Shown piece by piece: positions 1 through 9,166 of a DNA stretch of 64,000 nt. The DNA comes from 0-14-0-20-45-22 sp041645495. GTDB taxonomy: Bacteria; Fidelibacterota; UBA2242. The DNA is taken from contig JBAZPZ010000001.1 in the NCBI GenBank assembly GCA_041645495.1, forward strand, positions 1 to 64,000. Direction: 5' to 3'. A program made the translations under genes and the position numbers. Numbering within the stretch: position 1 is the first letter of the stretch; each line of letters begins with the position of its first letter. Below the pieces are notes generated by a model. It worked only from the letters and a program-made list of their open reading frames with translations, made no database searches and was not told the origin of the DNA.

Positions 1-2960
1 ACGATATCGACCTTACGGGCAATACCTGTTATAGGATCTGTTAGAATGGTCACTCTTCCGCCATCCTTCCAATCGACCATGAAGTTGAAGATAATCCCGG
101 CCAATGGCCTGAATCCGAACAGATTCAATCCCCATTTTCTGGGTGTATGAAGGTTCACATTGAGATGCGCTCGCGGTTGGGGTTCGGTAATGGTCAGATT
201 CGGGCTTCGTTCCACATCGACGGCGAGGACCTTATTCTCATAGACATATTCCAGACCGTACTGCCCCCAGCTCTGGAGCATATATTCGTAGTTTGCCCAA
301 AATGTAAAAAATCGGCCCAGATTCTTTTCCAATCTCACCTCGATACCGCGAATATCCGAGTAGGAATCCGGATAATATCGAGCGACATCGAATTCCTGCC
401 AGTAGTCGATAAAATGACGGCTGAGTGGATCGTTTTTCACGTCTTTGTAATACATCGTCGTGTTGAAGAGAAAACTCCGCAAGAACCGTTGTTCGTATCC
501 AAATTCGTATGCAACTGTCTTTCCCATTTCCAGATCGGTCGAAGGAACCACGGCGCCTCTCTGCGAAATTCCTAAATTGTAAAGGAATGTGATGTTTGGT
601 CGCTGATAGAAATGTCCATAGTTGAAATACAATTTGCTATTGACCGTTATGGGAAAAGAGACGCCAAGACGTGGAGATAGTTTAAACTGCTGTCTGATCT
701 TTTTTGAAGGCCAACCCGTCGGGTCGTCTAATATATCGCGGAACACCAGCCACCGCTCATAACTTCCCCACTCGCCGGGCAAATAATCATAGATCAAAGT
801 ATAGAGTTCTTGATAACTGTCGTCGAGAGGAAAACTAACCTCGTAGGATGGTTTCTGCGGGTTGAAATAATCGGCACGAAGGCCGACGGAGGCGATCATC
901 CCTTCGAATTCGAGTTTGTCCTGCAGATATAAACCGACGTCGATTGGCGCGATCTTGTAGTATTGCCATGCGTCCGGAATGCCGGGCGTCCAGAGCTTTT
1001 CGGACTGATACCATGTTCCCGAATAAACGAAGGAGTAGGAATATTTAAAAGCGAATCCGGCTTCGATCTGGTGAAATCTTCCGAGTTGAGCCGTTAGATC
1101 ACCTTTGAGACTAAATGTCCATGAATACGAGGAATCGACCTGCTGAAGGCCGCCGTAAATCCGGAACAGATCGTTGATGTCCTGAAGCATGTTTGTCGAA
1201 CTGTTCGGCGTCCCGATATTCGGAAAAATCAGCGCGCGCCAACTTCGTCCTAATGTCGTATCCACCCAAACCCAATTCTCCGCATCCGATGTGTCCGAGG
1301 AGTACGGCTGGATTTCGTTATCCTGATAAGTATATTGCGCTTCGAGCGTGAAAAATGCTCTTGGAGAAACCGTATGATTGAGCTTGATGCCGCTCATAAA
1401 CCAGCGTTGATCGAGATACTGCAGACGGCTTCTATTGAACATATTCACATAACCATCGCCGCTTCCCAGAATTCGTGCCTGTTGTTGCACCGAACTTTGC
1501 GTATTGCTGAGAAAATTGAACCGGCTGGAATAATCGAGCAAGGCGCCGCCCATCGACGTCGGACGGTCGCCCGTATTGGTTTCGACCTTCGCATAAAGTG
1601 CGTTGGCCGAAATTTTTGTTTTCGGCGAAATCGCCGTTGTAATTTTCAACTGTCCGTTATAATCGACATATGCATCCCGGGGACCGATGGGAAAAGCGAA
1701 CTGCGTATTTTCATATTTTCCGCCCAGCATGAACGTGGATTTTTCCAAAACGTTTCCGAGTAACGGAATCCATTTTCCGGGAACCGGTCCGGTCATAGTA
1801 CCTTCGATATACATATCCGGTTTGGTAGCAAATTTGTAAAGAGGATGTTGTGTTTCCCAGAGTTTGCGTTTTTGTTCGGCGGTCAGCTTTTTTGATCGTG
1901 GTATGATGAGCCCGATTTGCTCGTAATTCTTGGTGCCTTCATTTTTGTTACTCCAACCTTTAAACGTCCAGAAGTCTTCCGGCACGCCTTCCGGAATCAA
2001 CGAATCGATGGGTTGTCCTTTACTATCCATCGGAAAGCCGTCGTAACAAACAGTCTTTGTCTTTCCGTCGCGCGGATCGACATACTTGTAAGTCGTATCG
2101 GAAAAAACCTTATAAATCCACGAATCTTTACTCCACTGGTTAGTTCCGAAGAATTTATAATCATTTGTCGTCGTGTTGTCTATTTTCAGCGAGATGCTGA
2201 TTTTATCACGGCTTCCCTCTTTGGTAACAACATTGACCAAACCAGAACGAAAACCGCCGTACTTCGCTTCGAATCCGCCGGTCAATACCTGCAGTTCGGC
2301 GACAGAAGTTGAATTCAATGAAAGATAGGAGTTTTCCGATCGCGGGTCTCTGGCAGACATACCGTCGATGCGAACGTCAGTTTCACGTACTTCACCACCA
2401 CGCACACTCAACCCGTTACCATCATTATCGGAGACGAGTTCGACGCCCTTGATCTTGCTAACGAATTCATCGACGCGCATAACCGGCGTCTCACTCAGGC
2501 GATCGACATTGATGACTTCCTGCGTTCCGTAAACGTCCGGTTTGATCACTTCGCGCTGAGCGACAACCCGAACGGCCTCCATTTCGATCGAGGATTGTTC
2601 CAGTTCAAAATTAACCGTAATCGTGCGGCCGATATTGACGATAACCTGTTCCATCTGGAGCGGCGTGTAACCAATCATCGTCGCTTTGATGTTATAAATA
2701 TTCGGCGATACGTTAAGAATGACGAAACGGCCATCCTCATCGCACGAGGCTCCTTGCTTATTTTCGATCTGAACAACTTTCCCGTTATCCCAGATGCTTT
2801 CGATCATGACGTTCGCACCCGGAAGCGGCGTGCCGGTCGTTTTATCCGTCACCCGCCCCGCGATTTTTCCATAATCAGCCCATGCGTTTCCCAAAAGGCT
2901 CAATATGACGCAACCCGTCAAGAAAGAGCGAATCGCGCACCGTTTAATTGGATGAAACAT
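1..2960 (-). CDS. TonB-dependent outer-membrane receptor with carboxypeptidase-regulatory-like N-terminal domain (C-terminus beyond window)
   Basis: I translated this frame by hand: it stays open for about 986 codons from an ATG at 2960 to the window edge, so the protein is incomplete at its C-terminus. A signal peptide (MFHPIKRCAIRSFLTG, then a hydrophobic stretch ending near NAWA) is followed by a CarboxypepD_reg-like beta-sandwich (GKIAGRVTDKTTGTPLPGAN). Then comes a plug domain with the typical phrases LSVRGGEV and VRIDGM, and a long beta-barrel rich in aromatic residues. The family imports large ligands such as glycans or chelates using TonB energy. A GGGGAGG ribosome site lies 4 nt before the ATG. 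It has its own promoter and a leader of about 140 nt. The neighbouring DUF5916 gene may belong to the same surface system. The substrate cannot be told. Confidence 0.9.
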   Translation of the reverse strand, partial: MFHPIKRCAIRSFLTGCVILSLLGNAWADYGKIAGRVTDKTTGTPLPGANVMIESIWDNGKVVQIENKQGASCDEDGRFVILNVSPNIYNIKATMIGYTPLQMEQVIVNIGRTITVNFELEQSSIEMEAVRVVAQREVIKPDVYGTQEVINVDRLSETPVMRVDEFVSKIKGVELVSDNDGNGLSVRGGEVRETDVRIDGMSARDPRSENSYLSLNSTSVAELQVLTGGFEAKYGGFRSGLVNVVTKEGSRDKISISLKIDNTTTNDYKFFGTNQWSKDSWIYKVFSDTTYKYVDPRDGKTKTVCYDGFPMDSKGQPIDSLIPEGVPEDFWTFKGWSNKNEGTKNYEQIGLIIPRSKKLTAEQKRKLWETQHPLYKFATKPDMYIEGTMTGPVPGKWIPLLGNVLEKSTFMLGGKYENTQFAFPIGPRDAYVDYNGQLKITTAISPKTKISANALYAKVETNTGDRPTSMGGALLDYSSRFNFLSNTQSSVQQQARILGSGDGYVNMFNRSRLQYLDQRWFMSGIKLNHTVSPRAFFTLEAQYTYQDNEIQPYSSDTSDAENWVWVDTTLGRSWRALIFPNIGTPNSSTNMLQDINDLFRIYGGLQQVDSSYSWTFSLKGDLTAQLGRFHQIEAGFAFKYSYSFVYSGTWYQSEKLWTPGIPDAWQYYKIAPIDVGLYLQDKLEFEGMIASVGLRADYFNPQKPSYEVSFPLDDSYQELYTLIYDYLPGEWGSYERWLVFRDILDDPTGWPSKKIRQQFKLSPRLGVSFPITVNSKLYFNYGHFYQRPNITFLYNLGISQRGAVVPSTDLEMGKTVAYEFGYEQRFLRSFLFNTTMYYKDVKNDPLSRHFIDYWQEFDVARYYPDSYSDIRGIEVRLEKNLGRFFTFWANYEYMLQSWGQYGLEYVYENKVLAVDVERSPNLTITEPQPRAHLNVNLHTPRKWGLNLFGFRPLAGIIFNFMVDWKDGGRVTILTDPITGIARKVDI

Positions 2961-3020
2961 TTCGCCTCCCCATGATGAAATATTTTTTACACTCTCCCAC
3001 TACTCCCAGCTGTTTGTCCC

Positions 3021-3049
3021 GATTTGTCCGACCGTTACAAGGACAAATC
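3021..3049 (-). promoter_or_regulatory. Perfect inverted repeat in the leader of the TonB receptor gene
   Basis: GATTTGTCC and GGACAAATC form a perfect 9-bp stem with an 11-nt loop. It lies between the promoter and the start codon of the TonB receptor, so it would be a hairpin in the mRNA leader. It could be an operator, an RNA control element or a stability hairpin. No U-tract follows, so it is not an intrinsic terminator. Another TTTGTCCC copy sits next to one arm. Confidence 0.45.
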
Positions 3050-3105
3050 TTTGCGCTGAATTCATTACAATTTCAAATTTCTAATAACTCTTTACCGTAC
3101 CTCAA

Positions 3106-3134
3106 ATTTTAAATTGATTTTGTTATGATGTCAA
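3106..3134 (-). promoter_or_regulatory. Sigma-70-type promoter of the TonB receptor gene
   Basis: On the minus strand TTGACA (3129-3134) and TAAAAT (3106-3111) are separated by exactly 17 nt. This is a near-consensus housekeeping promoter. Transcription would start near 3099, giving a leader of about 140 nt that contains the inverted repeat at 3021-3049. Confidence 0.75.
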
Positions 3135-3202
3135 GAACAATCTTTGAAAAATCCGATTTTTCCTGACCCGTTCACGAAGTTCATTTAATCAATTAAAGAG
3201 AA

Positions 3203-3232
3203 AGTCCGCCACGAATCGAATCGTGACGGACT
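3203..3232 (-). terminator. Intrinsic terminator after the first DUF5916 gene
   Basis: Arms at 3203-3214 and 3221-3232 form a 12-position stem with one mismatch and a 6-nt loop. The minus-strand transcript continues with TTTCTCTTTAATT. It lies 24 nt after the DUF5916 stop codon and separates that gene from the TonB receptor promoter. Confidence 0.75.
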
Positions 3233-3255
3233 CCGTTTTTCATTTAGGGGAAGTT

Positions 3256-5919
3256 TTACAATGTCAGCAATTGACTGATTTTGACCATCAAGACGTTGTC
3301 TCCAACGCTTCCGAACAACCGTTTGGTGTCTTTAGGAAGGTCGAACCGTTTGAAGGTTTCATAATCCGTCAAGCCCTGAGACCACACAAAATACACAACC
3401 GAACCGGTCATGTATTCCCAGCGCAAGACGAGATTTGATCGGAATTGCTTGTAATTGAAGTCTTCCTGTCCACGGAAAGAATAGTCAGTGATACCATCTT
3501 TTCCGCGATCCACGACATATTTTCCGACAGACTTGTCGTAAGTAATTTCATCATGCAGTCTTGTGAAACGTTTATCAAAGTTCGCGTTTCCGGCGTCGGC
3601 CAGCTCTTTGTAATCGAAGTAATTTCCTGCGGTGAAATAAGGCTGTGCATAGTACTGAACCGACAGGTTTGTGGAAATCGTGAAATCAGCGCGGAACGTC
3701 ACACTGAAGGTCTTTTGATTCAGAGATGCCCAGATATATTGCTTGTCGGAATTCCGATCGGTCGCCGAACCGATCCACGCCCAAGTATCGTTAAATTTTT
3801 CGAGTGAAAACACCGATGAAAACCTGAGATTTTGCCGCGGACGCCACTCGATTTCCGGATAAAAGCCAACCATTCGCACATTGTCCTCATTGACCGAGCC
3901 AGTATATTGCAAGCCAAAAATCAGATTTTGCCGCGCATCCGAATCGACGTACGTCCACCAACTATATCCGTCCGGAGTGTAGATGGCCGGACCGCCGCGG
4001 TTAAAACTTGGATCCATCCCGTGTAAATATCGGTTGAGTCCGCCGCCTGCGTACCAATTATTAAGAAAGGTGATGTGCGCGTTGACGTTGCCGCCGAAGC
4101 CTTTCCGCATCGCGCCGAAATTGTAGTTCATCCATTGGTTCAGATTAACTCGTAACGTCCGATAGATTTTTGTCGGTTCCCAGAGATAATACTGCATCCA
4201 GGAAAATTGGTTGATATTGTCCACCGATCGCAGATAACCGAGGTCGTTGATCTCAAAACCCGGACTCGACGCAAGCGTTCCCAATGCCGCCCGGATGTGT
4301 CCGTCATTTTTTGTAACAATCGCCTTCATTGCGTAACCGGAAAGACTTGTCGCTTGCGGGTCGTATTCCAGATGTTCGGCATCGACGCGGTTAAAATATC
4401 TGGCGGCGCTTTTCTGGGCACGCTGAATGGCAGTTGTATCGCCTTGAATATGGCTGAAAGCAACGGCGCCTTGAAAAGAATATTTCCGGTCGAAAAAGTC
4501 GTGGTCGATATCCAGACCGCCCGTGTAAGCACCGTCGGTCAGATAATTGATGTCGGTTCCGTCAAGTTTGCGATTGACGCCAGTCAAAATCCCGCCGATG
4601 CTGGTTCGGCCTTCATGGAAATCCTGTTGGAAACGCGCCAGCGCATAATTGGTCTTCGGCTCGATGACGGACTTATCCTTGGTTCCATCATCGTAATAAA
4701 CGACGGCGTTTTCTTCAGTCGTCACCGCTTCCATCAGGCCGAGCGAGAGTCCTTTGGTCGTTTTTCCGGTGATTTTGACCGCACCGAGAATGTTCGTGCC
4801 TTCCGGCCGTGAAATGCTCACTGCCGTTTTATTCGGATCCTGAGTCGCCCATCCTTGCGGCGCACGGCCGATCCGGCGTGAATAAAACAATGAATTATTC
4901 TGGTTGTTTCCGTCTCCAAATCCCAACGAATATCTTAAAATATTCGCTCCTTCCATGAAGAACGGTCGCTTCTCGGAAAAATAGGTTTCGAATTCTGTCA
5001 GATTAAAATCCGCCGGATCTGCTTCCACCTGTCCGAAATCGGGATTGATGGTCGCGTTCAGCGTCAGGCCTAGCGGACTGCTGTACCGAACGTCGCCGCC
5101 CAAATTCATCAAGAGATCGTAATTATCCCGATGAGCCGGATTTACAAGATTCTCTGAAATATCGCCACGGTTTGCCAAATATGGCATAATATAGATCGGC
5201 TTGCGAACCTGCACACCGCCAAGTCCTTTAAGCGAACCGTATCGGGAAACGAAACCGTCGTCAGCCTGCGACCAATAATTCCAAACGGAGAGTTCATTGT
5301 TTTGGCGCGGAATTTCACGATAGAACTGAAGTCCCCACGCCATCTCCTTTCCGGATGAAAACCGCAATTCCCGAAACGGAATTCTCCATTCGGCCGTCCA
5401 GCCTTGCGAATCGATCTGGACTTTCCCATCCCAAACGGCATCCCACGTTTCATCCATATTTTCATCATCGAACCGTCTGATGTCATGCTTAACGCCCGCG
5501 GCGCTCAGCCCGAATTCGAACGCCGTCCGGTTATCATCGTAACTGTCGAGCGAAACGTACATCCAGTCGGATTCCGTATAATCGTCACGACGCGAGAGAA
5601 TTGCAGTTATTTTCTCCGGTTCCGGATCGTACGCTCTTCCGGCAATATATAAAAAATTTTCATCGTAAACGACGGCAAACTCGGTGCGGAAGCTGGCAGG
5701 CGATCCTTCGTTGGGATTCCGTTGCACTAAATCTCCACTCCATTTGGCAGAATTCCAGGCCACGTCGTCCAATTTTCCATCCAATTCAATTTTTTGTCCG
5801 TTCAGCGGCAAGGCTTGCGTTTCGCGGGAACGAAGCGTTTTCAAAACTTCGTCGGAAAGTTTGGCTGAAAGACTGTAGGGAAGTAAAAAAAGAATGCAGA
5901 AATAAAGCGTCTTTTTCAT
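3256..5919 (-). CDS. DUF5916 / CBM9-like outer-membrane protein, copy 1
   Basis: The start is ATG at 5919 because GGAG precedes it by 6 nt and the protein then opens with a normal signal peptide (MKKTLYFCILFLLPYSLSA). The longer frame upstream does not look like coding sequence. The mature protein has an N-terminal carbohydrate-binding family 9-like domain (IELDGKLDDVAWNSA, about residues 40-210) and a long C-terminal region predicted to be a beta-barrel, with the family phrase DFGQVEADPADFNLTEFETY and an end rich in alternating hydrophobic residues. DUF5916 proteins are common in Bacteroidota and relatives; their function is poorly known and probably concerns glycans at the outer membrane. 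At 887 residues it is a clear paralogue of the gene at 12049. Confidence 0.9.
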   Translation of the reverse strand: MKKTLYFCILFLLPYSLSAKLSDEVLKTLRSRETQALPLNGQKIELDGKLDDVAWNSAKWSGDLVQRNPNEGSPASFRTEFAVVYDENFLYIAGRAYDPEPEKITAILSRRDDYTESDWMYVSLDSYDDNRTAFEFGLSAAGVKHDIRRFDDENMDETWDAVWDGKVQIDSQGWTAEWRIPFRELRFSSGKEMAWGLQFYREIPRQNNELSVWNYWSQADDGFVSRYGSLKGLGGVQVRKPIYIMPYLANRGDISENLVNPAHRDNYDLLMNLGGDVRYSSPLGLTLNATINPDFGQVEADPADFNLTEFETYFSEKRPFFMEGANILRYSLGFGDGNNQNNSLFYSRRIGRAPQGWATQDPNKTAVSISRPEGTNILGAVKITGKTTKGLSLGLMEAVTTEENAVVYYDDGTKDKSVIEPKTNYALARFQQDFHEGRTSIGGILTGVNRKLDGTDINYLTDGAYTGGLDIDHDFFDRKYSFQGAVAFSHIQGDTTAIQRAQKSAARYFNRVDAEHLEYDPQATSLSGYAMKAIVTKNDGHIRAALGTLASSPGFEINDLGYLRSVDNINQFSWMQYYLWEPTKIYRTLRVNLNQWMNYNFGAMRKGFGGNVNAHITFLNNWYAGGGLNRYLHGMDPSFNRGGPAIYTPDGYSWWTYVDSDARQNLIFGLQYTGSVNEDNVRMVGFYPEIEWRPRQNLRFSSVFSLEKFNDTWAWIGSATDRNSDKQYIWASLNQKTFSVTFRADFTISTNLSVQYYAQPYFTAGNYFDYKELADAGNANFDKRFTRLHDEITYDKSVGKYVVDRGKDGITDYSFRGQEDFNYKQFRSNLVLRWEYMTGSVVYFVWSQGLTDYETFKRFDLPKDTKRLFGSVGDNVLMVKISQLLTL

Positions 5920-6062
5920 TTTTGCTCCAAGTTGGTGAACGAAACAAATAACGCCATAAAGACGTAACATCCCGGCAAAAAGTTGCCTGATTGACAACCT
6001 TTGGTCGGAAAATATAACCGCTTATGGAATTCTTGCCGATCGTAACGCAAGATACTTCGGTA

Positions 6063-6091
6063 TTGTTTAAAATGAGGTGCATGACTATATT
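6063..6091 (+). promoter_or_regulatory. Putative promoter of the ROK-MFS-SIS-MBL block
   Basis: TTGTTT (6063-6068) and TATATT (6086-6091) are 17 nt apart. The predicted start of transcription is near 6098, about 50 nt before the ATG of the ROK kinase. It is the best match to sigma-70 in the 230-nt region between the two divergent genes. Confidence 0.55.
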
Positions 6092-6149
6092 CTTTTCCGG
6101 TTATTTACAGAGAGCAATTATCCGATGTTTTTTCAGAAAGGGATCATTC

Positions 6150-7115
6150 ATGGCAGTAATCGGCATCGACCTCGGTGGGACAAAATCCGCGGCCGCAATA
6201 TTTGACGAAAATGGGAAAATCATTCATCGAAATATCTCGCCTATAGATAAACGAACCGGCGGCGAAGTCGGCAAATTGATCCTGAACCAAATCGCCTCGC
6301 TCAGACAATATGCCGTTGAAAAACAACTGAACATTCGCGCAATCGGCGTTTCTGTTCCCGGAATTTATTACGCGATGACCGGGAAAGTCTGGGCGCCGAA
6401 TATTCCCGACTGGACGGATTACCCGCTTCTGGATGAGTTGACTTCGAGTCTGAACGATTCCTCCATCTGTATCAAAATCGACAGCGATCGCGCGGCGTAC
6501 ATTCTGGGCGAAACGTGGCAAGGTTGCGCCAAAGGTTGCCGGAACGCCATCTTCGTCGCCGTCGGAACCGGAATCGGCGCGGGCATTCTTATCGACGGAA
6601 AAATCCTGCGAGGAAGCCGGGACATCGCCGGAGCGACGGGATGGATGGCGTTGGACAAACCGTTCCGGCAGGAATATATTTCATGCGGTTGCTTCGAATA
6701 CCACGCTTCCGGCGAAGGCATCGGCAAAGTCGCACGCGAACTTCTCGCCAAAAATCCGGATTACTCCGGAATTCTCCACAAGAAACCGATCGAAGATGTC
6801 ACATCTCATGACGTGTTCGACGCCCTTTCTGCCGGAGATCCGATCGCCAAACAGACGCTGGAATCCGCCGTTGAATTTTGGGGAATGGCAGTCGCCAATT
6901 ACGTCAGCCTGTTCAATCCGGAGAAAATCATTTTCGGCGGCGGCGTTTTCGGTCCTGCGGCGCAATTCATCGATAGGATTCGGGCCGAAGCGCTGAAATG
7001 GGCGCAACCGATCAGCATTCATCAGGTCAGCATCGAGGTCAGTATTCTTGGTGGTGACGCCGGCCTGATCGGCGCCGGACGATTGGCGCAATTGGAGATC
7101 GAGTCCGATAAATAA
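6150..7115 (+). CDS. ROK-family sugar kinase
   Basis: The start at 6150 gives MAVIGIDLGGTKSAAAIF, the family's N-terminal ATP-binding phosphate-1 motif, and is preceded by AAAGGGAT. Other family marks are IDSDRAAYILGE, the GTGIGAGILIDG phosphate-2 loop and FGGGVFG near the C-terminus; 321 residues is normal. ROK kinases phosphorylate glucose, N-acetylglucosamine, N-acetylmannosamine or related sugars. The usual zinc site (His followed by CxCGxxGCxE) is degenerate: the His position reads Trp in GATGWMAL and only SCGCFE remains. It is first in a block with an MFS transporter and a SIS protein and faces nagA, so an N-acetyl-sugar substrate is the best guess. Other hexoses remain possible. Confidence 0.88.
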   Translation: MAVIGIDLGGTKSAAAIFDENGKIIHRNISPIDKRTGGEVGKLILNQIASLRQYAVEKQLNIRAIGVSVPGIYYAMTGKVWAPNIPDWTDYPLLDELTSSLNDSSICIKIDSDRAAYILGETWQGCAKGCRNAIFVAVGTGIGAGILIDGKILRGSRDIAGATGWMALDKPFRQEYISCGCFEYHASGEGIGKVARELLAKNPDYSGILHKKPIEDVTSHDVFDALSAGDPIAKQTLESAVEFWGMAVANYVSLFNPEKIIFGGGVFGPAAQFIDRIRAEALKWAQPISIHQVSIEVSILGGDAGLIGAGRLAQLEIESDK

Positions 7116-7153
7116 ATTGAGCACAAAATATTTAATCTTATCAACGAGGATTT

Positions 7154-8314
7154 ATGTATAACAGAAAATTGGTTTTTGGGGCGGCGTGTCTGGGCATGTT
7201 GCTGTTCGGAATCGTGATGATTTCGTTAGGAACCATCAACACATTTTTGACGGCAAAATTCCAACTCGATCCGCAAACCGTCGGTTCGCTGGCCGCTCTG
7301 TTGCCGTTCGGGATTCTCGCGGGTTCCCTGATTTTCGGCCCGATCTGTGATCGCTACGGCTACAAAGGACTGCTGATTATTTCCGCAATCCTGATCCTGA
7401 TCGGCGTCGAAATGACCGTAATGGCGAAGAGTTTTTCCGTACTTCGTTACGCATTTCTTCTGATCGGATTCGGCGGTGGCATAATCAATGGCGGCACGAA
7501 CGCAGTCGTCGCCGACATCAGCGCCGAAGAAAAGGGCGCCAAGCTGAGTTTGCTGGGTGTATTTTTCGGAATCGGCGCACTCGGAATGCCGGTTTTGGTT
7601 GGCGTTCTCGGAAAATATTTTTCGACCGAACGAATCGTGATGTGCATTGGACTGCTGATCGTCGTGCCGATCGTTTTTTTCTCGCTGGTCCGTTTCCCCG
7701 AACCGAAACACAAACAGGGTTTTCCGCTTAAACAAGGCCTCGGCCTGCTGAAAAACGGTACGCTCATTCTCATCGGCGTCATCCTGTTTTTCGAAAGCGG
7801 CATGGAAGGAATGGTCAGCAACTGGTCAACGACTTATTTGGAAAGCCGTTTGTTCCTAACGCCAAAAGAGGCTCTGTACGCGCTCTCTTTTGTCATGCTG
7901 GGAATGACGGTCGCGCGAATTTTCCTCGGATATTTATTGACGAAAGTGCGGGATTATATCATCCTGCTCGTCTGCATCGTAATCATCATTTGCGCCGGAT
8001 TGATATTGAAGTTTGCCGGCTCGTTTCAAGTCGCTATCGTCGGCTTATCGCTGTTCGGCGTCGGTTTTTCGCCAGCGTTTCCCGTACTTTACGGCTACGC
8101 CGGAAACCTGTACGCGCAATACTCCGGGACAGCCTTCAGTATTATCCTGACGATCGCGTTGTTGGGAAATACGGCTCTGAATTATTCGGTCGGCGTCATT
8201 TCCAAAAATTATGGAATCGAACATTACCTGACCGTCATTTTAATCAGCGCTGTGATCATGCTGATTCTGGTCGGCTTGATTACCAAACGAACCTTATCGA
8301 AGTTAAAAATATAG
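7154..8314 (+). CDS. Major facilitator superfamily transporter, probably for a sugar
   Basis: This 386-residue protein is almost wholly made of hydrophobic segments, about 12 membrane spans. It has the MFS loop 2-3 signature in the form FGPICDRYGYKGLL (about residues 62-75) and a second-half counterpart. An ACGAGGA site precedes the ATG by 3 nt. It follows the ROK kinase by 38 nt and is followed by a SIS-domain gene after 17 nt, so all are probably co-transcribed. Import of the sugar that the ROK kinase phosphorylates is inferred from this context; the sequence alone does not fix the substrate or direction. Confidence 0.85.
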   Translation: MYNRKLVFGAACLGMLLFGIVMISLGTINTFLTAKFQLDPQTVGSLAALLPFGILAGSLIFGPICDRYGYKGLLIISAILILIGVEMTVMAKSFSVLRYAFLLIGFGGGIINGGTNAVVADISAEEKGAKLSLLGVFFGIGALGMPVLVGVLGKYFSTERIVMCIGLLIVVPIVFFSLVRFPEPKHKQGFPLKQGLGLLKNGTLILIGVILFFESGMEGMVSNWSTTYLESRLFLTPKEALYALSFVMLGMTVARIFLGYLLTKVRDYIILLVCIVIIICAGLILKFAGSFQVAIVGLSLFGVGFSPAFPVLYGYAGNLYAQYSGTAFSIILTIALLGNTALNYSVGVISKNYGIEHYLTVILISAVIMLILVGLITKRTLSKLKI

Positions 8315-8331
8315 AATAAAGGAGTCAAATC

Positions 8332-9096
8332 ATGCAGTTAGCAAAAGAATGGCTGAATAACGCCAAAACCATCATGGATAAAATTGATAATACGCAGATG
8401 GAAAACATCCAGAAAGCCGCCGAAGTGATGGCAGATACCATCGAATCGGGCCGATGGGTTCATACGTTCGGTTGCGGACATGCGACATTGCCGATCGAGG
8501 AAATGTACCCGCGCATCGGCGGATTTGTCGGCTTTCATCCGATGATCGAACTTCCGCTCACATTCTTCACGAATATTGTCGGCGGGATGAGCGTGCACCA
8601 GTTCGTTTTCCTCGAACGCGTCGAAGGCTACGGCATCGAAATCATGAAAGGATACAATTTAGATCCGCGCGACTGCATGTGGATTTTTTCGCATACGGGA
8701 ATCAATAACGTCAACATCGACATCGCGCTGGAGGCAAAAAAACGCGGCATGACCGTCATCGCGTACGGTTCGGCGGCGGAAGCGAAAGGCAAACAGACGC
8801 GCCATTCCTGCGGCAAGACAATCTTCGACCTCGCGGACATCGTGGTCGATACCTGCGTTCCGATTCAGGACGCATCTGTTCCTTTAAAAAACCACTCCGA
8901 TAAAATCGGCCCCGTTTCGACGATGGCGTTCGTCACGGCGGTCTGGATGACAGTAACGACCGTCGCGGAAATTCTCGCAGACCGCGGCGTCAAACTCTAC
9001 ATTCATCCGTCGCACAACGTCCCGGGCGACACGACGGCAAAGGAACGGCTCTCAGAAGCACTCGCGATGTACAAAAAGAGAATCGCCGGCGTCTGA
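8332..9096 (+). CDS. SIS-domain protein (UPF0309-like), sugar-phosphate isomerase or etherase type
   Basis: The 254-residue protein has the fold pattern of phosphosugar-binding SIS domains. A helical N-terminus is followed by HTFGCGHATLPIEEMYPRIGG (phosphate-binding start, residues 43 on), IFSHTGINNVNIDIA in the place of the usual S-x-S-G-x-T sugar-phosphate loop, and a C-terminal PSHN-containing stretch. SIS proteins of the UPF0309 type share the FGxGHS-like glycine loop. GGAG lies 9 nt before the ATG. Between a ROK kinase, a transporter and a metallohydrolase it probably acts on a phosphorylated amino sugar, for example as isomerase, deaminase-like enzyme or ether lyase. The exact reaction is unknown. 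Confidence 0.82.
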   Translation: MQLAKEWLNNAKTIMDKIDNTQMENIQKAAEVMADTIESGRWVHTFGCGHATLPIEEMYPRIGGFVGFHPMIELPLTFFTNIVGGMSVHQFVFLERVEGYGIEIMKGYNLDPRDCMWIFSHTGINNVNIDIALEAKKRGMTVIAYGSAAEAKGKQTRHSCGKTIFDLADIVVDTCVPIQDASVPLKNHSDKIGPVSTMAFVTAVWMTVTTVAEILADRGVKLYIHPSHNVPGDTTAKERLSEALAMYKKRIAGV

Positions 9097-9166
9097 ATCT
9101 TAGCCGAACTGCAGGAAAAAACGTCTTTGGAAAGTCAAAGAAGATAAATACAAAAAGGAAAATCAT

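Noticed and set aside
147..2975. Four plus-strand open frames of 126-142 codons
   Set aside because: They lie opposite a long minus-strand frame with clear TonB-receptor features, a promoter and a ribosome site.
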